From assembly GCF_014529535.1 (NCBI RefSeq), contig NW_023504022.1, forward strand, positions 10,483,910 through 10,547,909: a DNA stretch of 64,000 nucleotides. Direction: 5' to 3'. The stretch comes from Bradysia coprophila (Eukaryota; Arthropoda; Insecta; Diptera; Sciaridae). Under the pieces are notes generated by a model. It worked only from the letters and a program-made list of their open reading frames with translations. It did not search any database and had not been told where the DNA came from. Below, one piece after another: positions 24,408-38,905 of this stretch (position 1 is the first letter of the stretch; each line of letters opens with the position of its first letter). The position numbers were made by a program, and so were the translations under genes.

Positions 24408-25115
24408 ATGAGACCAGTCAGTCAGTCTCACCAGGTCTAGCAAATCCAAAACGAGACCACTCAGTCAGTCTCACCAGGTCTAGCAAATCCAAAATGAGAC
24501 CACTCAGTCAGTCTCACCAGTCTAGCAAATCCAAAACGAGACCACTCAGTCAGTCTCACCAGGTCTAGCAAATCCAAAACGAGACCACTCAGTCAGTCTC
24601 ACCAGGTCTAGCAAATCCAAAACGAGACCACTCAGTCAGTTTCACCAGGTCTAGCAAATCCAAAACGAGACCACTCAGTCAGTCTCACCAGGTCTAGCAA
24701 ATCCAAAATGAGACCACTCAGTCAGTCTCACCAGTCTAGCAAATCCAAAACGAGACCACTCAGTCAGTCTCACCAGGTCTAGCAAATCCGAAACGAGACC
24801 ACTCAGTCAGTCTCACCAGGTCTAGCAAATCCAAAACGAGACCACTCAGTCAGTCTCACCAGGTCTAGCAAATCCAAAACGAGACCACTCAGTCAGTCTC
24901 ACCAGGTCTAGCAAATCCAAAACGAGACCACTCAGTCAGTCTCACCAGGTCTAGCAAATCCAAAACGAGACCACTCAGTCAGTCTCACCAGGTCTAGCAA
25001 ATCCAAAACGAGACCACTCAGTCAGTCTCACCAGGTCTAGCAAATCCGAAACGAGACCACTCAGTCAGTCTCACCAGGTCTAGCAAATCCAAAATGAGAC
25101 CACTCACTTAGTTTC
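24408..25115. repeat. Homogeneous 43-bp satellite array
   Basis: About 16 tandem copies of a 43-bp unit with GAGACCACTCAGTCAGTCTC then ACCAGGTCTAGCAAATCC. Copies are nearly identical; a 1-2 bp shorter variant (ACCAGTCTAG) recurs at least twice. This is the youngest-looking part of the foldback element. Confidence 0.92.
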
Positions 25116-25294
25116 AGGACGTCTCGCAAATTCAAAACCATTCTCGAATGAGACGTCTCACCATTCTCGGATGAATTCCGATGAACAATCTCGATGAATT
25201 TTCGGTCTCAAAGGTCAAAAATACGTAGTCTCACTGCCATACATGCGAACCGGTCTAAAATAGGTCTCAGAGACCACTTTTTTTTTCACCCGGG

Positions 25295-26254
25295 AAAGTT
25301 ATGATGATGTCTTGTTTGGGTTTTTTTTTGTTGCGAAAACTCGTTTTTTTATTAATACGTTTTAATTCTCGGTTAGACTCATTTGACTGTTCTTTTACAA
25401 CGTCTTTGCATTCTGTTGTACATTGAGGAATATATTAGTATCAAAAACCTCACTTCTAAGAACAACAGCACAGCGACCCCTAGCGAATTATAATAAAATG
25501 GTTGTGTAGAGTGGTTTACTTCGGATATTTAGCACAGATCTAGCTACGCTATTGTTATAGTCTCGAGAAGTTTGGAAGGACCATCTCGCTATATGATATC
25601 AAGAATCAGAACGACCAAAGACAGCATTCAGCATTGGAATTGTCTATTCATTTGGTATATAGAAGTAAAACCGAGAGTGTAGCATGCATTCAAAACCATG
25701 TAGTCTTCAGTTGAAATTGTCATATAAATTTACGTAGACCGATTTGGCGCCATAGAGAAATTTCAAATTTGGGTGCCCCCACCTTCGTGACGAAGCAAGG
25801 ATTTGCCGCATTTCTTGAACTAAATGACTTTACTATAAGTGTAAACTGACAAACAATTTAGTTCATTTAGTCCAAGAAGTGCGGCGCCGCTAGCTTCGTG
25901 ATCAACTCTGAGGAGTCAGAACATGTTCTTTTGGAATCGTGGATATGATTGTCATCTACCACTTCAACGCATAAGACTGCGAATTTAGTCAAGTATACTC
26001 AGGGCCTGTTTTAGGGAATTTAATTTCCAAAATTTCACAAAAATTCTTAAAATTTCTAAATTTTGTTTTCTGTTAGATCTCATTCCAAAGTAATCAGTTA
26101 AGCTCAAAGACATGAAAAGCAACTAAAAAGGTGGTAAAAACAACATTGTTGTGTTTTTAGATAAAATGACGAAAAGTGATGGAAAAATTTAAGAATTTTT
26201 GGAAATTTAATTTCCTTAAAATTGGCGCTTCTATACTCACTAGTAAAAAAAGTA
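25295..26254. other. Repeat-bearing intergenic DNA
   Basis: No gene is seen. It contains a short hairpin at about 25790-25897 (arms AACTAAATGA/TCATTTAGTCC and GCTTCGTGA/CGAAGC) and an imperfect inverted pair GGGAATTTAATTTCC (26014) and GGAAATTTAATTTCC (26202), both MITE-like. Confidence 0.5.
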
Positions 26255-26997
26255 TTTTGATTTTTAGTCTTAAAGCCATAGTGAGATCAGTTCTGCCGAC
26301 TATGTAGAAAAAAAATTGTTAAGTATATATGTTAATTGCTCGTAGAGACTGTGGCTTTAATTTGGCATACTTTAAATTTAAATTCGGCTAACCGATGAAA
26401 AATTGCAAAAAGTGGCCATGACTTTTTCAGAAATATTTTGGGCTTAAAGCTTTATAAAATATGTGGCGGGAAAGCAATACAGTCGTGTCGTAGGTCATTT
26501 TAGAGGGAATTTCAAGATCTTGCAAACGAATATAGACTCGACGTTAAGTTTCACCTTCTAGTGTGTAAAAAATGGTACTGAAAGAACCATATTTTTTGTA
26601 ATTTGTTACAGAATTTATGCAAAAACGGTTCCAAATTGTTCTTAGTATTGTTAGCATTAACAATGCAGCAATCCTGGGAAGAAATATCCGACATTTGGGG
26701 TCACTTTAACTGTCGTATCTTTTAGATAATCGAAAAATCATCAAGACGACATTTTTTTTCTTGAAATTCTCCCTAAAATGAGCTACGACACGACTGTCAC
26801 AGATTTTGGAAAGCTTTAAATCCAAAAAAAATCTGAAAAAGTCATGTTCGGAAGCACTTTTTGTAATTTTTTATCGGTGAGTCAATTTTTTTATGCCAAA
26901 TTGAACCAACGGTCTCTACGAGGAATTAACAAATTTTTTCCACACTGTCGGCAGAACTGAGCTCACTATGACTTTAAGACCAAAAATTCGGTTTTCA
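26255..26997. mobile_element. Imperfect palindromic element, about 740 bp
   Basis: The left arm contains TAGTCTTAAAGCCATAGTGAG and CGTGTCGTAGGTCATTTTAG. The right arm contains CTAAAATGAGCTACGACACG and CTCACTATGACTTTAAGACC. Arms are about 270 bp and diverged, and the loop is about 200 bp. No reading frame of note. Confidence 0.75.
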
Positions 26998-27053
26998 GCG
27001 AGGTGCGCATGGGATCTTCAAACTTCGGCTTTCAGTTTCGAATTTCATTTTTA

Positions 27054-28217
27054 GACCCGTACGAAGTACTGGGGTCTTATAGGTTTACGCATACGTTTGT
27101 AACACGTCGAATTGGACTCCCTGAGTAAGGGGAAACCTATTGTGGTTGTCTAGAGATGCCAAATCCACGAAAAAAAAATGTCCGTCTGTCTGTCCGTCTG
27201 TCCGTCTGTCTGTCTGTCTGCACGATAACTTGAGTAAAACGCATCCGATTTTGAAAATTCTTTTTTTTCCCGTTTGGTAATGTCAAAAGACAGGCTAAGT
27301 TCGAAGATGAGTGATTTTGGATCGACCCCTCCCGAGCTGTGGCCCAATAAGTGCTTTACGGTTTTTCGAAGATATCTCCGGACATTTAAACGTTAAACTT
27401 GTAAGTGATACGTCAAATAAAAGGTATTTACAATACCGATCGACAAAAAAAAAGTTTATGGAAATCGGATGACCGACTCGTGAGTTAGACCCCTTGGTGT
27501 GAAACAGGCACAGGGCGGCAAGCAGTTTTTGCTTGTAGGTCGGCCACATTTGAACATATTTCGTCTGTTTTAGCTTTATTAGATAGGTATTGACCGTACC
27601 AATCAGGGAAAAAAAGTTCATGAAATTATGTTCTCCGGAGCGTGAGCTAGGTCTCTTGAAGTGAGCTCTTATCTGGCTACTCGGAAGTACAGTGAACGTG
27701 GTGTATTTTGACAATATCTCGAGTAAATTTTGACCGAATTTCATGAATTTTTTTTTGTTTGAAAGGTATTAACGAATGTAAAGCATCGGTACTATTTCCG
27801 GTCTCCTAACAAAATGGCTGCCGGCGGCCATATTGGATTTTATTAAAAGTGATATATCTTGGGAAAAATGGTACTTAGAGAGTTTCTGTTAACATGGAAA
27901 TAATTTGTTATGTGTGTGGGGTTTCAGGGATTTCATATACGTACATCTATATATACCTATATACAGCTATATTGAGCTATATACAGGCATATAGAGCTAT
28001 ATAATAGCATATTCCTCTGTGAAATGTTTATTTATAGTGAAATATAGTTAAATATAGCGGTATATAGCTGTTTAAATAGGAATTTATGAAATTTGTCTTC
28101 GTACGGGGCTGTCTATATTGCCTCCGGCAATTTATTTGTATATGATAACAAGGCAAAGAGTGGATAATGTAAGTGATTTCAAAGGCTTTTGACACGAATA
28201 GGTGTTTCGTACGGGTC
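27054..28217. mobile_element. 1.16-kb repeat with GACCCGTACGAA ends (copy 1)
   Basis: It starts GACCCGTACGAAGTACTG and ends near TTCGTACGGGTC (28206-28217), an inverted match. A second inverted match, CTTCGTACGGG, lies at 28098-28107, so the right border is uncertain. Inside is a TGTC/CGTC microsatellite (27179-27220). A relative of similar length is at 46381-47541. Non-coding; family unknown to me. Confidence 0.65.
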
Positions 28218-28319
28218 GGCGGTAGCTATGTTTTTTCTGTTATTTTCGTGATCAGGAGTCCATTCACCATCGAACCTACCCACTGGCCTTAACACGTTGC
28301 CGGTTTCCGACTTGTCAAC

Positions 28320-28431
28320 TTTAGGCACACCGGAAATTGCTAAGGGAGTCGAGAAATACCTCCAAATAAATTTCTAAAAATCAAAAATGTGACTCCCTCG
28401 ACTCCCATAGCACTTTCCGGAGTGCCTAAAG
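28320..28431. mobile_element. Hairpin MITE, about 112 bp
   Basis: TTTAGGCACACCGGAAAT and GGGAGTCGAG on the left pair with CTCGACTCCC and TTTCCGGAGTGCCTAAA on the right. Confidence 0.75.
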
Positions 28432-28891
28432 TGCCTGCTCGATTATCCCCTACGTGTTTTAAAAAGCAAAATACTTTTACACCCTATGTGTAGATGTATG
28501 TAAGTCATATGTGTACAGACCGCATCACTGTACTTAAATGCGGCCAAGTGATGAACAATATATACCGACGTTCACAAAGTCTATGGGCAACCAAATTTCC
28601 GTACCTCTTCATTTTAAACTGGTTGAATCAAACATCCAGATTGAATAATAGCGTTTTACGATTTCAAATAATCAAACACACCCATTCCAACCGATGCGAA
28701 AAAGGGATAGCAAAATATGAAAGAAAACAGACAGAGAAATCATTGTAGCAGTCACGTTCGTTTGACAGTTGTGTCTCAGATTTCACACCAGGTGAATGGG
28801 AAACTCGATTTTTATCAATAAAATCCCATAGACCATAACTGCAACCGTTCAATAAATAGTTTAAGTCGTAACAGACGATCCAATATCAATT

Positions 28892-31148
<2,257 letters not shown>

Positions 31149-31241
31149 CGGAAGTTAAGGCGTTAATGACAGTGAGTGAGAATAGGCGGAACTGCACTTT
31201 GTTTTCCATTAAATTTCAAAATTTCGAGCACATCTTCGCAC

Positions 31242-31286
31242 AATAAAACACTGAATTGTTAAACGAAACTCAAAAGACGTTTTATT
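31242..31286. terminator. Converging poly(A) signals of adenosine kinase and Nprl3
   Basis: AATAAA on the plus strand (31242-31247) and AATAAA on the minus strand (31281-31286) are only about 35 bp apart and face each other. With cleavage 10-30 bp downstream, the two mRNAs should nearly touch or overlap at their 3' ends. Confidence 0.65.
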
Positions 31287-31362
31287 GGTTGCATCCTTCG
31301 GATGCGGTAAACAGCAGTTACATGAACGACAGTTCCAGTAAACTGGAACACCAGTCCTGGAT

Positions 31363-33582
31363 TCAAGTTTGTGTGTATAGAGTTGCAATTGCCGGATCTT
31401 CCGTTTCATAGATGATCAACACATCGCGAAATTTGTCCAGCAGTTGCAACAGTTGAGATCGGCGAAGATTTTCGAAATACATAATTTCCTCCAGATGATG
31501 TTCGCCCTTAAAGTACCCTACAACGAAATCATTTTAGTTGATGCGTTGCAACAAAAATATCAAAACTCACCGGCCTGATACAGTCGAACCATCAGATTTA
31601 GGTCCTCCGGACTCGACGCGGCTGGAAGATCTCTAATAGCTGAACGTTCGGGCTCTTGGAATGCCATCAGTAGCTCCTTAATTTTCTCTTCATCCTCAAT
31701 GGATGCCAGACTGTCCTGTAGACTGTTACCATTTTCCGTGCTCAACGAACCGGAACTGTAGTGGGATTTCACACTCGAACTCCGTTTCACCACAATATTG
31801 TCCGATATGGTTGAATCTGCCATTTCGGAGAAATGCTCGTCAGTGATGGAACGACGGCTCGTATTCGGCACCATTGGAATCGGTTGACTGGACATACTCA
31901 GTAGTGAACCGGCATGTCTGAAAGAAGATCGTTTTATAACCAGAAACCTCTACACTATGTCCAACCCTCTTACAAATCATCGTCCTGCGACACAGAGCTT
32001 TCACTATCCAATTGTCCTGTAACATTGTCGCCATCAGCATCGTCGATTTCGTTGTTATGTTCACTGTAGTCATAAAATCCATTGGATCCTTCATCGGTAG
32101 GCATAAATTGAACGTACGTATGCAACTGCATCAACAAATGGTGTTGTAACATCCATAGGACCATTTGAGCCAGAGTTCCTTGTCTAGTCGGATGTTGCAG
32201 AGGTGTTGTTAAATGCCCGATGGACGTGGGTAAGGAAAAATCACTGATCACTTCAAACAACGACATTCCGGGAAATTTGATGGAAAATTTTTCAACCAAC
32301 GGTGACTGGGTATGTAAAGCTGCGTCTGGAGCTATTACATATCTGGAAAGAAGAAATTTGCTCTTTAGACCGCACTGTATAAGCCTGAATTACGTCACGT
32401 CATACACATTGGTTTCGCACAGCGGATAAATTATCGTTGCCTTAGCCCAGTACACCAGATGCCCGACCAGTTCGTAAACGTGATTGATAGCCAGGTCGGC
32501 TTCGTTTGCCATATTTTGTAACGTTTTCAGCGGATTGTATGCGTTGATCAATTGGAGTAACATTCTTGCACCCGACGGCGGTACACAATCTAACAGTTCG
32601 GTTAGATCAACCAGTAACAGCATCCCGTGGTATGGTTTCAGCGATTGCAAGCAGCGATCTATTTTTTCAGGTTCAACAATGATTCCCTTCTTGTGAGCTT
32701 GATGCGCTTTGTGAGGTAGACAGAACGAGAGTGTGACCCATTGATTGATTGTCGTGTTAAGAAGGCCGGTTGTGCATAGGTCATGGTATATCTACAGCCG
32801 GAATGGAAGATTAAAGATTTCGGATTTTTATTGATCATCAAAATATCGTACCGATTTCAGACACTGTGCTAACGACGACTGCTCCAAAATCAAATCGAAT
32901 GCCGATAAACTCTGAACAGGAAAGGTAAGTTCATTTTCCGCACTGGTCGTGGCTATTTCGTCATGAATTTTCGCCATCAATTTCATTTCGTCGGATAAAT
33001 AGCCAACACGACTCTCTTCGTAGACCAGAGCGTGACCCAGTCGCTTACTCAGTTCGTAGTAACATTTCACTATCGAATAGCTTGCCTGGGCGTGAAGAGC
33101 AAAAACAATGTTTATCAAAATCGATTGCATGTATGTCGGATGAGCCACAAATCGAACGTCGTTAACCTGTTTTTATGAAATTAGATGGTGTTCGACTACA
33201 GTGTCAAATTGACGAGAAAAACCGACATAAATTTACAACCTTTAGCTCGAATTTCTGGTTACATAATTCCGGTTTGACTGCGAATAGCGTTGAGAGTACT
33301 TCATCCGTAAATCCGGACAATTGACCTGTTAAAAAAAAGGTTCAGGAACTTGCTGTGCTATCACTTGATAAAGGATTTACAATCTGGTATACCTTGATGG
33401 ATGTTCGATGTTTGTGGCAGTGGACTCTGCAGAATGTCCTCTTGTGTGACTAGCGAGTACGGATGACGTTTCTTCTTCTGGTTCGATTCATTGCTTTTGA
33501 TGGTAAATGGATAGCGAAACAGCAGTCTGTCCCCTTTAGAGTCGGACTTCACCAATATTATACTCAAAGGGTTCACTTCCAT
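31363..33582 (-). CDS. Nprl3: GATOR1 complex subunit NPRL3
   Basis: Seven exons: 33582-33393, 33325-33240, 33166-32852, 32791-32394, 32342-31974, 31917-31571 and 31517-31363, totalling 619 residues. The start [26 protein letters not shown] is the family N-terminal (longin-like) signature. Later family blocks include [37 protein letters not shown] and [15 protein letters not shown]. Residues about 400-520 are Ser/Asp-rich and low-complexity. The C-terminus has [20 protein letters not shown]. With Nprl2 and Iml1/Depdc5 it forms GATOR1, a GAP for Rag GTPases that inhibits TORC1 when amino acids are scarce. One junction (32394/32342) reads NVYDVTYVIAPDA, slightly longer than expected; an alternative donor is possible. 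Confidence 0.95.
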
Positions 33583-34123
33583 TTGGATACGATTTTCGTA
33601 CTATTCGGACAACACTTTCAGTCTCGATTTTAACATTTTATTCCGTTGCCCTAGATAATCTCTCGTTTCGCTGTAATTGTGGTGCATTCGAGACAAAAGA
33701 TTTACGATAACAAACTTGTTATTTACTGTTTTTTTTGGCAAATTATAAATATTTGACATTCACTGATAATACGAAAAGTGTGACCAGCAATGAAGAATAG
33801 GGTGACCATGCAAAAGCAAGCAATGAAAGTGGAAACACTTTCCACTTTCATTGAAAACATTGAAGACAAATTGAAAGCTGTCATAAAAGGGTTGAGCTTC
33901 AACGAAATAGATCGGCCCGAAAAAATTCAGCTCTCCCTGGAGTTTGTATATCTTTTCAACCCTATATTGTAACTCAAATACAACGATCTAATGCGATCAG
34001 TCGAGAGTTTCTTAGACAATCTATGAATGGAGTCGGACTCTATACAGTACTATGATGAAAGAAAGAGAGAGAGACATTTTTACAATTACCCAAAGGCAAG
34101 TTATAATAAACTGGTCTTTGGTC
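33583..34123. promoter_or_regulatory. Nprl3 upstream region with a short palindrome
   Basis: This lies upstream of the leftward Nprl3. At 33821-33862 the sequence AATGAAAGTGGAAA is followed at once by TTTCCACTTTCATT, a tight palindrome. No gene is recognised. Confidence 0.4.
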
Positions 34124-34267
34124 CTCTCGCTCTCAACGTAATGCTTGATTTACTCTTACGCTGTTTACGCCCCGTTTAGCTAAACCACGCCTCTTTTTTA
34201 TTGGTTAAAGAGTAAACGGAGCGTAAACGGAGTAAGATGAAATCAAGCATAACACGTTGAAAGAGAA
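34124..34267. mobile_element. Hairpin MITE, about 144 bp
   Basis: Left CTCAACGTAATGCTTGATTT and TTACTC pair with right AAATCAAGCATAACACGTTG and GAGTAA. GTTTACGC and GCGTAAAC form the inner stem. Confidence 0.75.
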
Positions 34268-34334
34268 TCAAATACCTTGACAAGTACCCCAAGTCTTCGG
34301 TTTTCTCGCTCTGATCATAACAGTCTATTAGTGA

Positions 34335-34570
34335 AATGGAACTCTATGAATGGAGTTGAACTCTATCAGTGGAGTTGAACTCAATGAATGATGGAGTTGA
34401 ACTCTATGAATGATGGAGTTGAACTCTATTAATGATGGAGTTGAACTCTATGGATGGAGCTGAACTTTATGAATGTAGCCGAGCTCTATAAGTGGGGTGG
34501 AACTCTATCAGTGGAGTTGAACTCTATCAGTGAAGTGGAACTTTATCATTGGAACTCTAAGAATGAAGCT
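34335..34570. repeat. Minisatellite with GGAGTTGAACTCTAT core
   Basis: About ten degenerate units of 19-24 bp, each with GGAGTTGAACTCTAT and a variable GAATGAT spacer. The core GAGTTGAACTC is nearly self-complementary (GAGTT...AACTC). Confidence 0.85.
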
Positions 34571-35434
34571 ATATGAGTGGAATTCTATCAAAGCTGCTTA
34601 CAGCCTTCGAACTCTATGAGTGGGACGGGACATATGTTGCTAATTAGCATTCGGTGGTTTTTCAACCGTAGTTACAATGACGTTTTAAGACGAATCTATT
34701 TTCGTCATGGAAATTGCAGCAACGATCTTCGCAGAATGCTAAACAGGTCCTGTTTAACAGGATAGATATTACTAAAATCTCATCCGTTTTGCGTCACTCT
34801 CTTTATTGTTCTGAAAGTCCTCTAACACATAGTGTACCCCACCTAAATACGTTCCAAAATTAACGAACTGTTATGTTGGTCACATTGATTTTTCATTTAT
34901 GTCAAAGAACAAATGTTTCTACGAATTTCGTCTGACCAATAATACAAACTCAAAACTTTGCTTTAGAAATGCCGTGAAGCTCTGCTATTGCACAATTGTG
35001 ATTGCAACGGCGAGCTAGAAACCGCTATAAATACATCTCCAGTGTCATTAATCGAATGCGAATCAAATGTCTCGAATGGTAAGCATAAACCAGATCGTTC
35101 CTTCAATTCTTTTTTTTTGTCAAGCCTGTCAACCTATAAATATAATTCTCAAATTCAAATTATAATTCGAAAATAATGCAATCATAGACATCGGGTTGTT
35201 TTATGAAAAACCATAGCAACACGGCTTTTGTTCATCCTTTGTTTAAATTTGTTTTTTTCATTGATCAAACGAAAGCCACGCTTGAAAGTGATAAGTGGCC
35301 GAAACTCAAGCTGGTGTTTATTTTCAGAAAACCAATCTTCTAGATTTAAATAATGAGTTTGCTTGTAATTACCATTTTTTGTTCGCGTGGTGTTAGCGGT
35401 ACAAATTCGATAAATTTGTTTTTTTTTGTTTTAG

Positions 35435-38400
35435 ATGTCTCGTTCGAGAAGTCGGAGTTATGAAGTTCACAAAAGACCTATTGAACCTCCGTCGCCACCA
35501 TCCGTCGGCAGGAAGTACAGAGATGAGTAAGTAACATTAATTCAGTTGGGGTGGGTACCTTTTTATGGTGACTTGATTTGCACTCTGAGTCACATATTTT
35601 TACATAAATACTGTTCACAAAGCTAATAATGCATCCGGACGTTTAAACAGACAGTACATTTTGTTCTAGCCAATAATGATGTGAAACGTTACGGGTGAGG
35701 TTCAATGTTATTCTAGTACATTCGACAGTCTGATTATGCAATTTTCAACGTTTCTAACGTACGCTTTGCGTTTCCATTCGTTGATAGCGACTAGGGTAAC
35801 GGAACCACGAGCCCTGAAAGAGAAAAGCGAACGGTACAGCTCTGTGCATGAGAAAGAGACAAAGCAGGGGCTCGTAATAGAAATAAAGGGATCTCGTAAC
35901 CGGTACCGTTACTCTAGTACTTTGTTAATCATCACAATTCCAATGCCAATCTTCCGTTTCGGCGTCGACGGCCACTGGTTTTCTAAATTTAAATGTTTAA
36001 TCTGATGCAACGACACAAATCCACTACTTATATGCCGTTGCAAGTCGGATAGACGGTCTTATTGATTGGATGATGCTCAACGGCTCTTCTGGCTGAACAA
36101 AAATTGCATTTCAATTTCACTTGGATGCATCATAAATATTAACCTTAGCAACCAACTTCGAAACATATAATTGATTAATAAGAGTTGACTGAGCACTGCC
36201 TTAGAACTCGGAACAGATATCAGGTTTACCTGTGCCTCATATGAAACCATCAATTTTGAATTACCTGAAGGCTGACATGATTTGACTGTAATCGGAGCTT
36301 CAACACAGATGAAGTTCTTTTTCTACGAACAGGGATTCGACAAGCTCGATAAAGCTCTTCGGGCGTTGTATGAAGAAAATTAGTAAAAAGTCCTTCATTG
36401 CCCTTCAATCATATGAAAGAAGAAGAATGCCCTTCTCGCCCGAATGCCGTTAGTCTTTCTCGGGCCTGAGCAACTAGTTCGATAAATCCTTCAGGTGCTG
36501 CATGAAGAAAATTTGTAAAATCAAAATGCCCTTAGGTCTAGTTCGGGCCTGACAATACGTGTACTCGTCGTTTTTCTATCACCTGACCAAGTCAGGCTGA
36601 CCTGTACTTTCAAGTCAAACTGACGTCTAGGCGTCGAGGTTTATGACACAGTTGAATTTTAACTTTGTTAGTCTCGAGAGCATTCGAATCATCCCCAGAC
36701 ACTTCGACATAAAATATATGTGAATAGCGTGAATAGTGTCACACCCGTGATTCGAATCTTTCTCCATTCAGAGTCTTTGAAACTAGAGCTCCAGTGACAA
36801 TATTTCTTTAAAACTCCACAATCGACAATCATAGTAAGGCAAAATGTATTTTTCCAGCGACAGCCGCAGCGGTTCTCGAGAAGTGACACTTCGAAAGAAG
36901 CGAAAAATGTCGTATGATCGATCGCGTTCACGATCTATGGGTCGACACGGTCACAGATCAAGCAGATATGAGCGGAGCCGATCTCGGTAAGTTACGACTC
37001 CGAAAGCATTGTTTAGTGAAAGCACACATAAAATTTGAAAATTATTTTTTCATTCCCATCAGCTGTGAAGCGTATATATAGATGTAACGATTTTTTTTCT
37101 TATCTCTTTTTTTCTGCTCTGAAGGAAGAAATGTCCAAAGAAAAAAAAAACTTTTCAAACACACGGGAAACACTTCAATCAATATATAAAAAAGTCAACT
37201 TGAAAAATAGTTCAACTTTACCAAAATCATTCGACAACAAAAATCGACTCAAATTACACACATTTCCCTCAAGAATCTATCTTTTGTGAATTGACATTCA
37301 GCAATCTAACCGCGACCTGATTAGTTGATCGAAGAATATGTTTGCGCTCTATTGTTCTTGACGGGGGATCCAAATCCAACGAATTATACTCCAATCAAGC
37401 ACAAAACAAAACCAAACATACCGAAACGAAATGAACGCATTGCGAACCATCGACGCCATTCTTCGATCATAATTCCGTAAAACGTAGCCAACGAATAAAC
37501 CAAAAACAAAAATCTTTTCTTTCACAACAAAAGGTCGTTCTCGCCGCATAAGCGTCGCAGTGATCGTCGCCGATCTTACTCCAGAAGCCCGTACAACGAT
37601 CGCTGGAGACATGTGGGTACCCGGGTAAGTGTAAGGATTTGGTACACACGGCGAGAGTGCAACTATTTTGATTTCCACTTTTTTTTTAATAGGAAAAACC
37701 GAAGAAAAGCCGTTGCCTTGGAGTGTTTGGTCTGAGTGTCTACACCACGAAAGATCAAATCATACAGATATTTTCAAAGTACGGATCGATCGAGCACGTT
37801 CAGGTTGTGGTCGATGCGTCGGTGAGTTAATCAAAATTTTTCATTTAATTACTGATAGCCACAGCACAGTACGAATAGTTGAAAGCATAAAATTATCTCG
37901 TAAAGTGCAACGTGGCTAGATTGAAGACCATTTGAGAGAATTAGAACGAGATTCCCTGTAGCCTTGGAATCTCATTAAAGGCCTCACAAAACAAACTAGA
38001 TTTTGAACGATCAGGCGGTTAGTTTGCCACCGGCAGACATGCAAGAAGTGTTTTCTTTTAATCAAGTTAAAACTAGCGGTTTCCGATGCTTTTCGTTCTA
38101 TCATCCTCACTGTACTACTGGAAGTTTTGTGTTTACTTCTCGATGAGACATTTAAGTAATTTTGAGCCTTATCATAATTGCCTTAAGAACCTTATTTCTC
38201 GATCGATTTTGTGAGTCAAACGAACTCAGAATTCGCATTACGACGATTGTCCAGAGTCCCGCTTTCAGGCCCTACATTCTTAGGAAGGACCACGTAGCCG
38301 AGCGCCTGTTAGGTCTGATGTATATGTAACATGTTTCCAGTGTCGGTCCTAGTTAAGCATAAGACGTGCAATGCGCGTATTCAGTTGAAAGTCGTCGAAG

Positions 38401-38905
38401 TACGGTTGCCATACGAAGAGCGTTGTAATGTTAGCACTACCATGTTACAGTATGTTACGGTGACAACTAACTCAACTGTCGTTAGGTCAAAACAACTGTG
38501 GGAAATTGATCGTTCGGATCGTTCATTAATTTAATGTCCTCCACGCAAACTACTTCCACCTTCCATGAACTGCAATGCCTCAACCGTTCTAATTGTTGTT
38601 TTTTAACAAATTTCCAGACTGGCCGTTCCCGTGGCTTTTGTTTCGTCTACTTTGATCGCACCGAAGATGCAACCGTTGCCAGAGACCACTGCACTGGCAT
38701 GGAAATCGATAATCGTCGCATTCGGGTTGACTATTCAATAACGTTGCGGCCGCACGAACCAACGCCAGGCATTTACAAAGGTCGTTCGACTCGGTCGCAC
38801 TATGAAAGAGATCGCAGTGACGGTCGTCGCCGGTCACCGTCACCCTATCGAGAGCGTCGTCGACGCTACAGCAGATCACGCTCGTATTCACGTGAACGGA
38901 AATAA
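35435..38905 (+). CDS. tra2: Transformer-2 splicing regulator
   Basis: Five exons: 35435-35526, 36858-36986, 37534-37624, 37693-37821 and 38618-38905, giving 242 residues (Drosophila Tra2 is about 264). Order: RS1 domain with SRSRSRS and many Arg-Ser pairs (to about 100), one RRM with RNP2 CLGVFGLS and RNP1 RGFCFVYF, the characteristic linker [13 protein letters not shown], then a short RS2 domain ending [11 protein letters not shown]. Tra2 binds exonic enhancers and, with Transformer-type partners, directs female splicing of doublesex and fruitless in many insects. The ATG follows directly on an acceptor (TTTTAG), so exon 1 of the mRNA is non-coding and upstream. A possible alternative 3' exon is listed at 41446. 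Confidence 0.96.
35791..35917. mobile_element. Hairpin MITE in tra2 intron 1
   Basis: Left CTAGGGTAACGGAACC and ACGAGCCCTG pair with right CAGGGGCTCGT and GGTACCGTTACTCTAG. About 127 bp. Confidence 0.75.
35918..36857. other. tra2 first coding intron, remainder
   Basis: Intronic sequence. At 36340-36540 a segment with TCGATAAA, GAAGAAAATT and TGCCCTT recurs twice as a diverged direct repeat. No gene. Confidence 0.45.
37822..38617. other. tra2 intron inside the RRM
   Basis: A 796-bp intron that splits the RRM between DAS and TGRSRGF. The donor GTGAGT and acceptor TTTCCAG are canonical. Nothing else recognised. Confidence 0.55.

Larger units (their letters stand above)
19226..25294. mobile_element. 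6-kb foldback element with tandem-repeat arms
   Basis: The ends are inverted copies: CCCGGGTGAAAA at 19226 and TTTTCACCCGGG ending at 25294. The left arm (to about 22335) and right arm (from about 22700) are reverse complements in content and order: ...GAGACTGACTGAGTGGTCTC at 22296-22315 mirrors GAGACCACTCAGTCAGTCTC at 22722-22741. Arms consist of tandem units, each holding GAGACC...GAGACGTCTC or GAGACC...GGTCTC. The unique middle (about 22340-22700) has no long reading frame. The layout recalls Drosophila FB or Galileo elements, whose long terminal repeats are internally tandem. The family is unassigned; target duplication is unclear (at most AA on both sides). It holds a nested hAT element and a 5S fragment. 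Confidence 0.85.

Noticed and set aside
20690-25115. Regular repeats resembling a CRISPR array
   Set aside because: Spacers are themselves repeated, no cas genes are near, and the surrounding genes are eukaryotic with introns.
8183-25897. Single common MITE family for all small hairpins
   Set aside because: Terminal sequences and target duplications differ between them, so they belong to several families.
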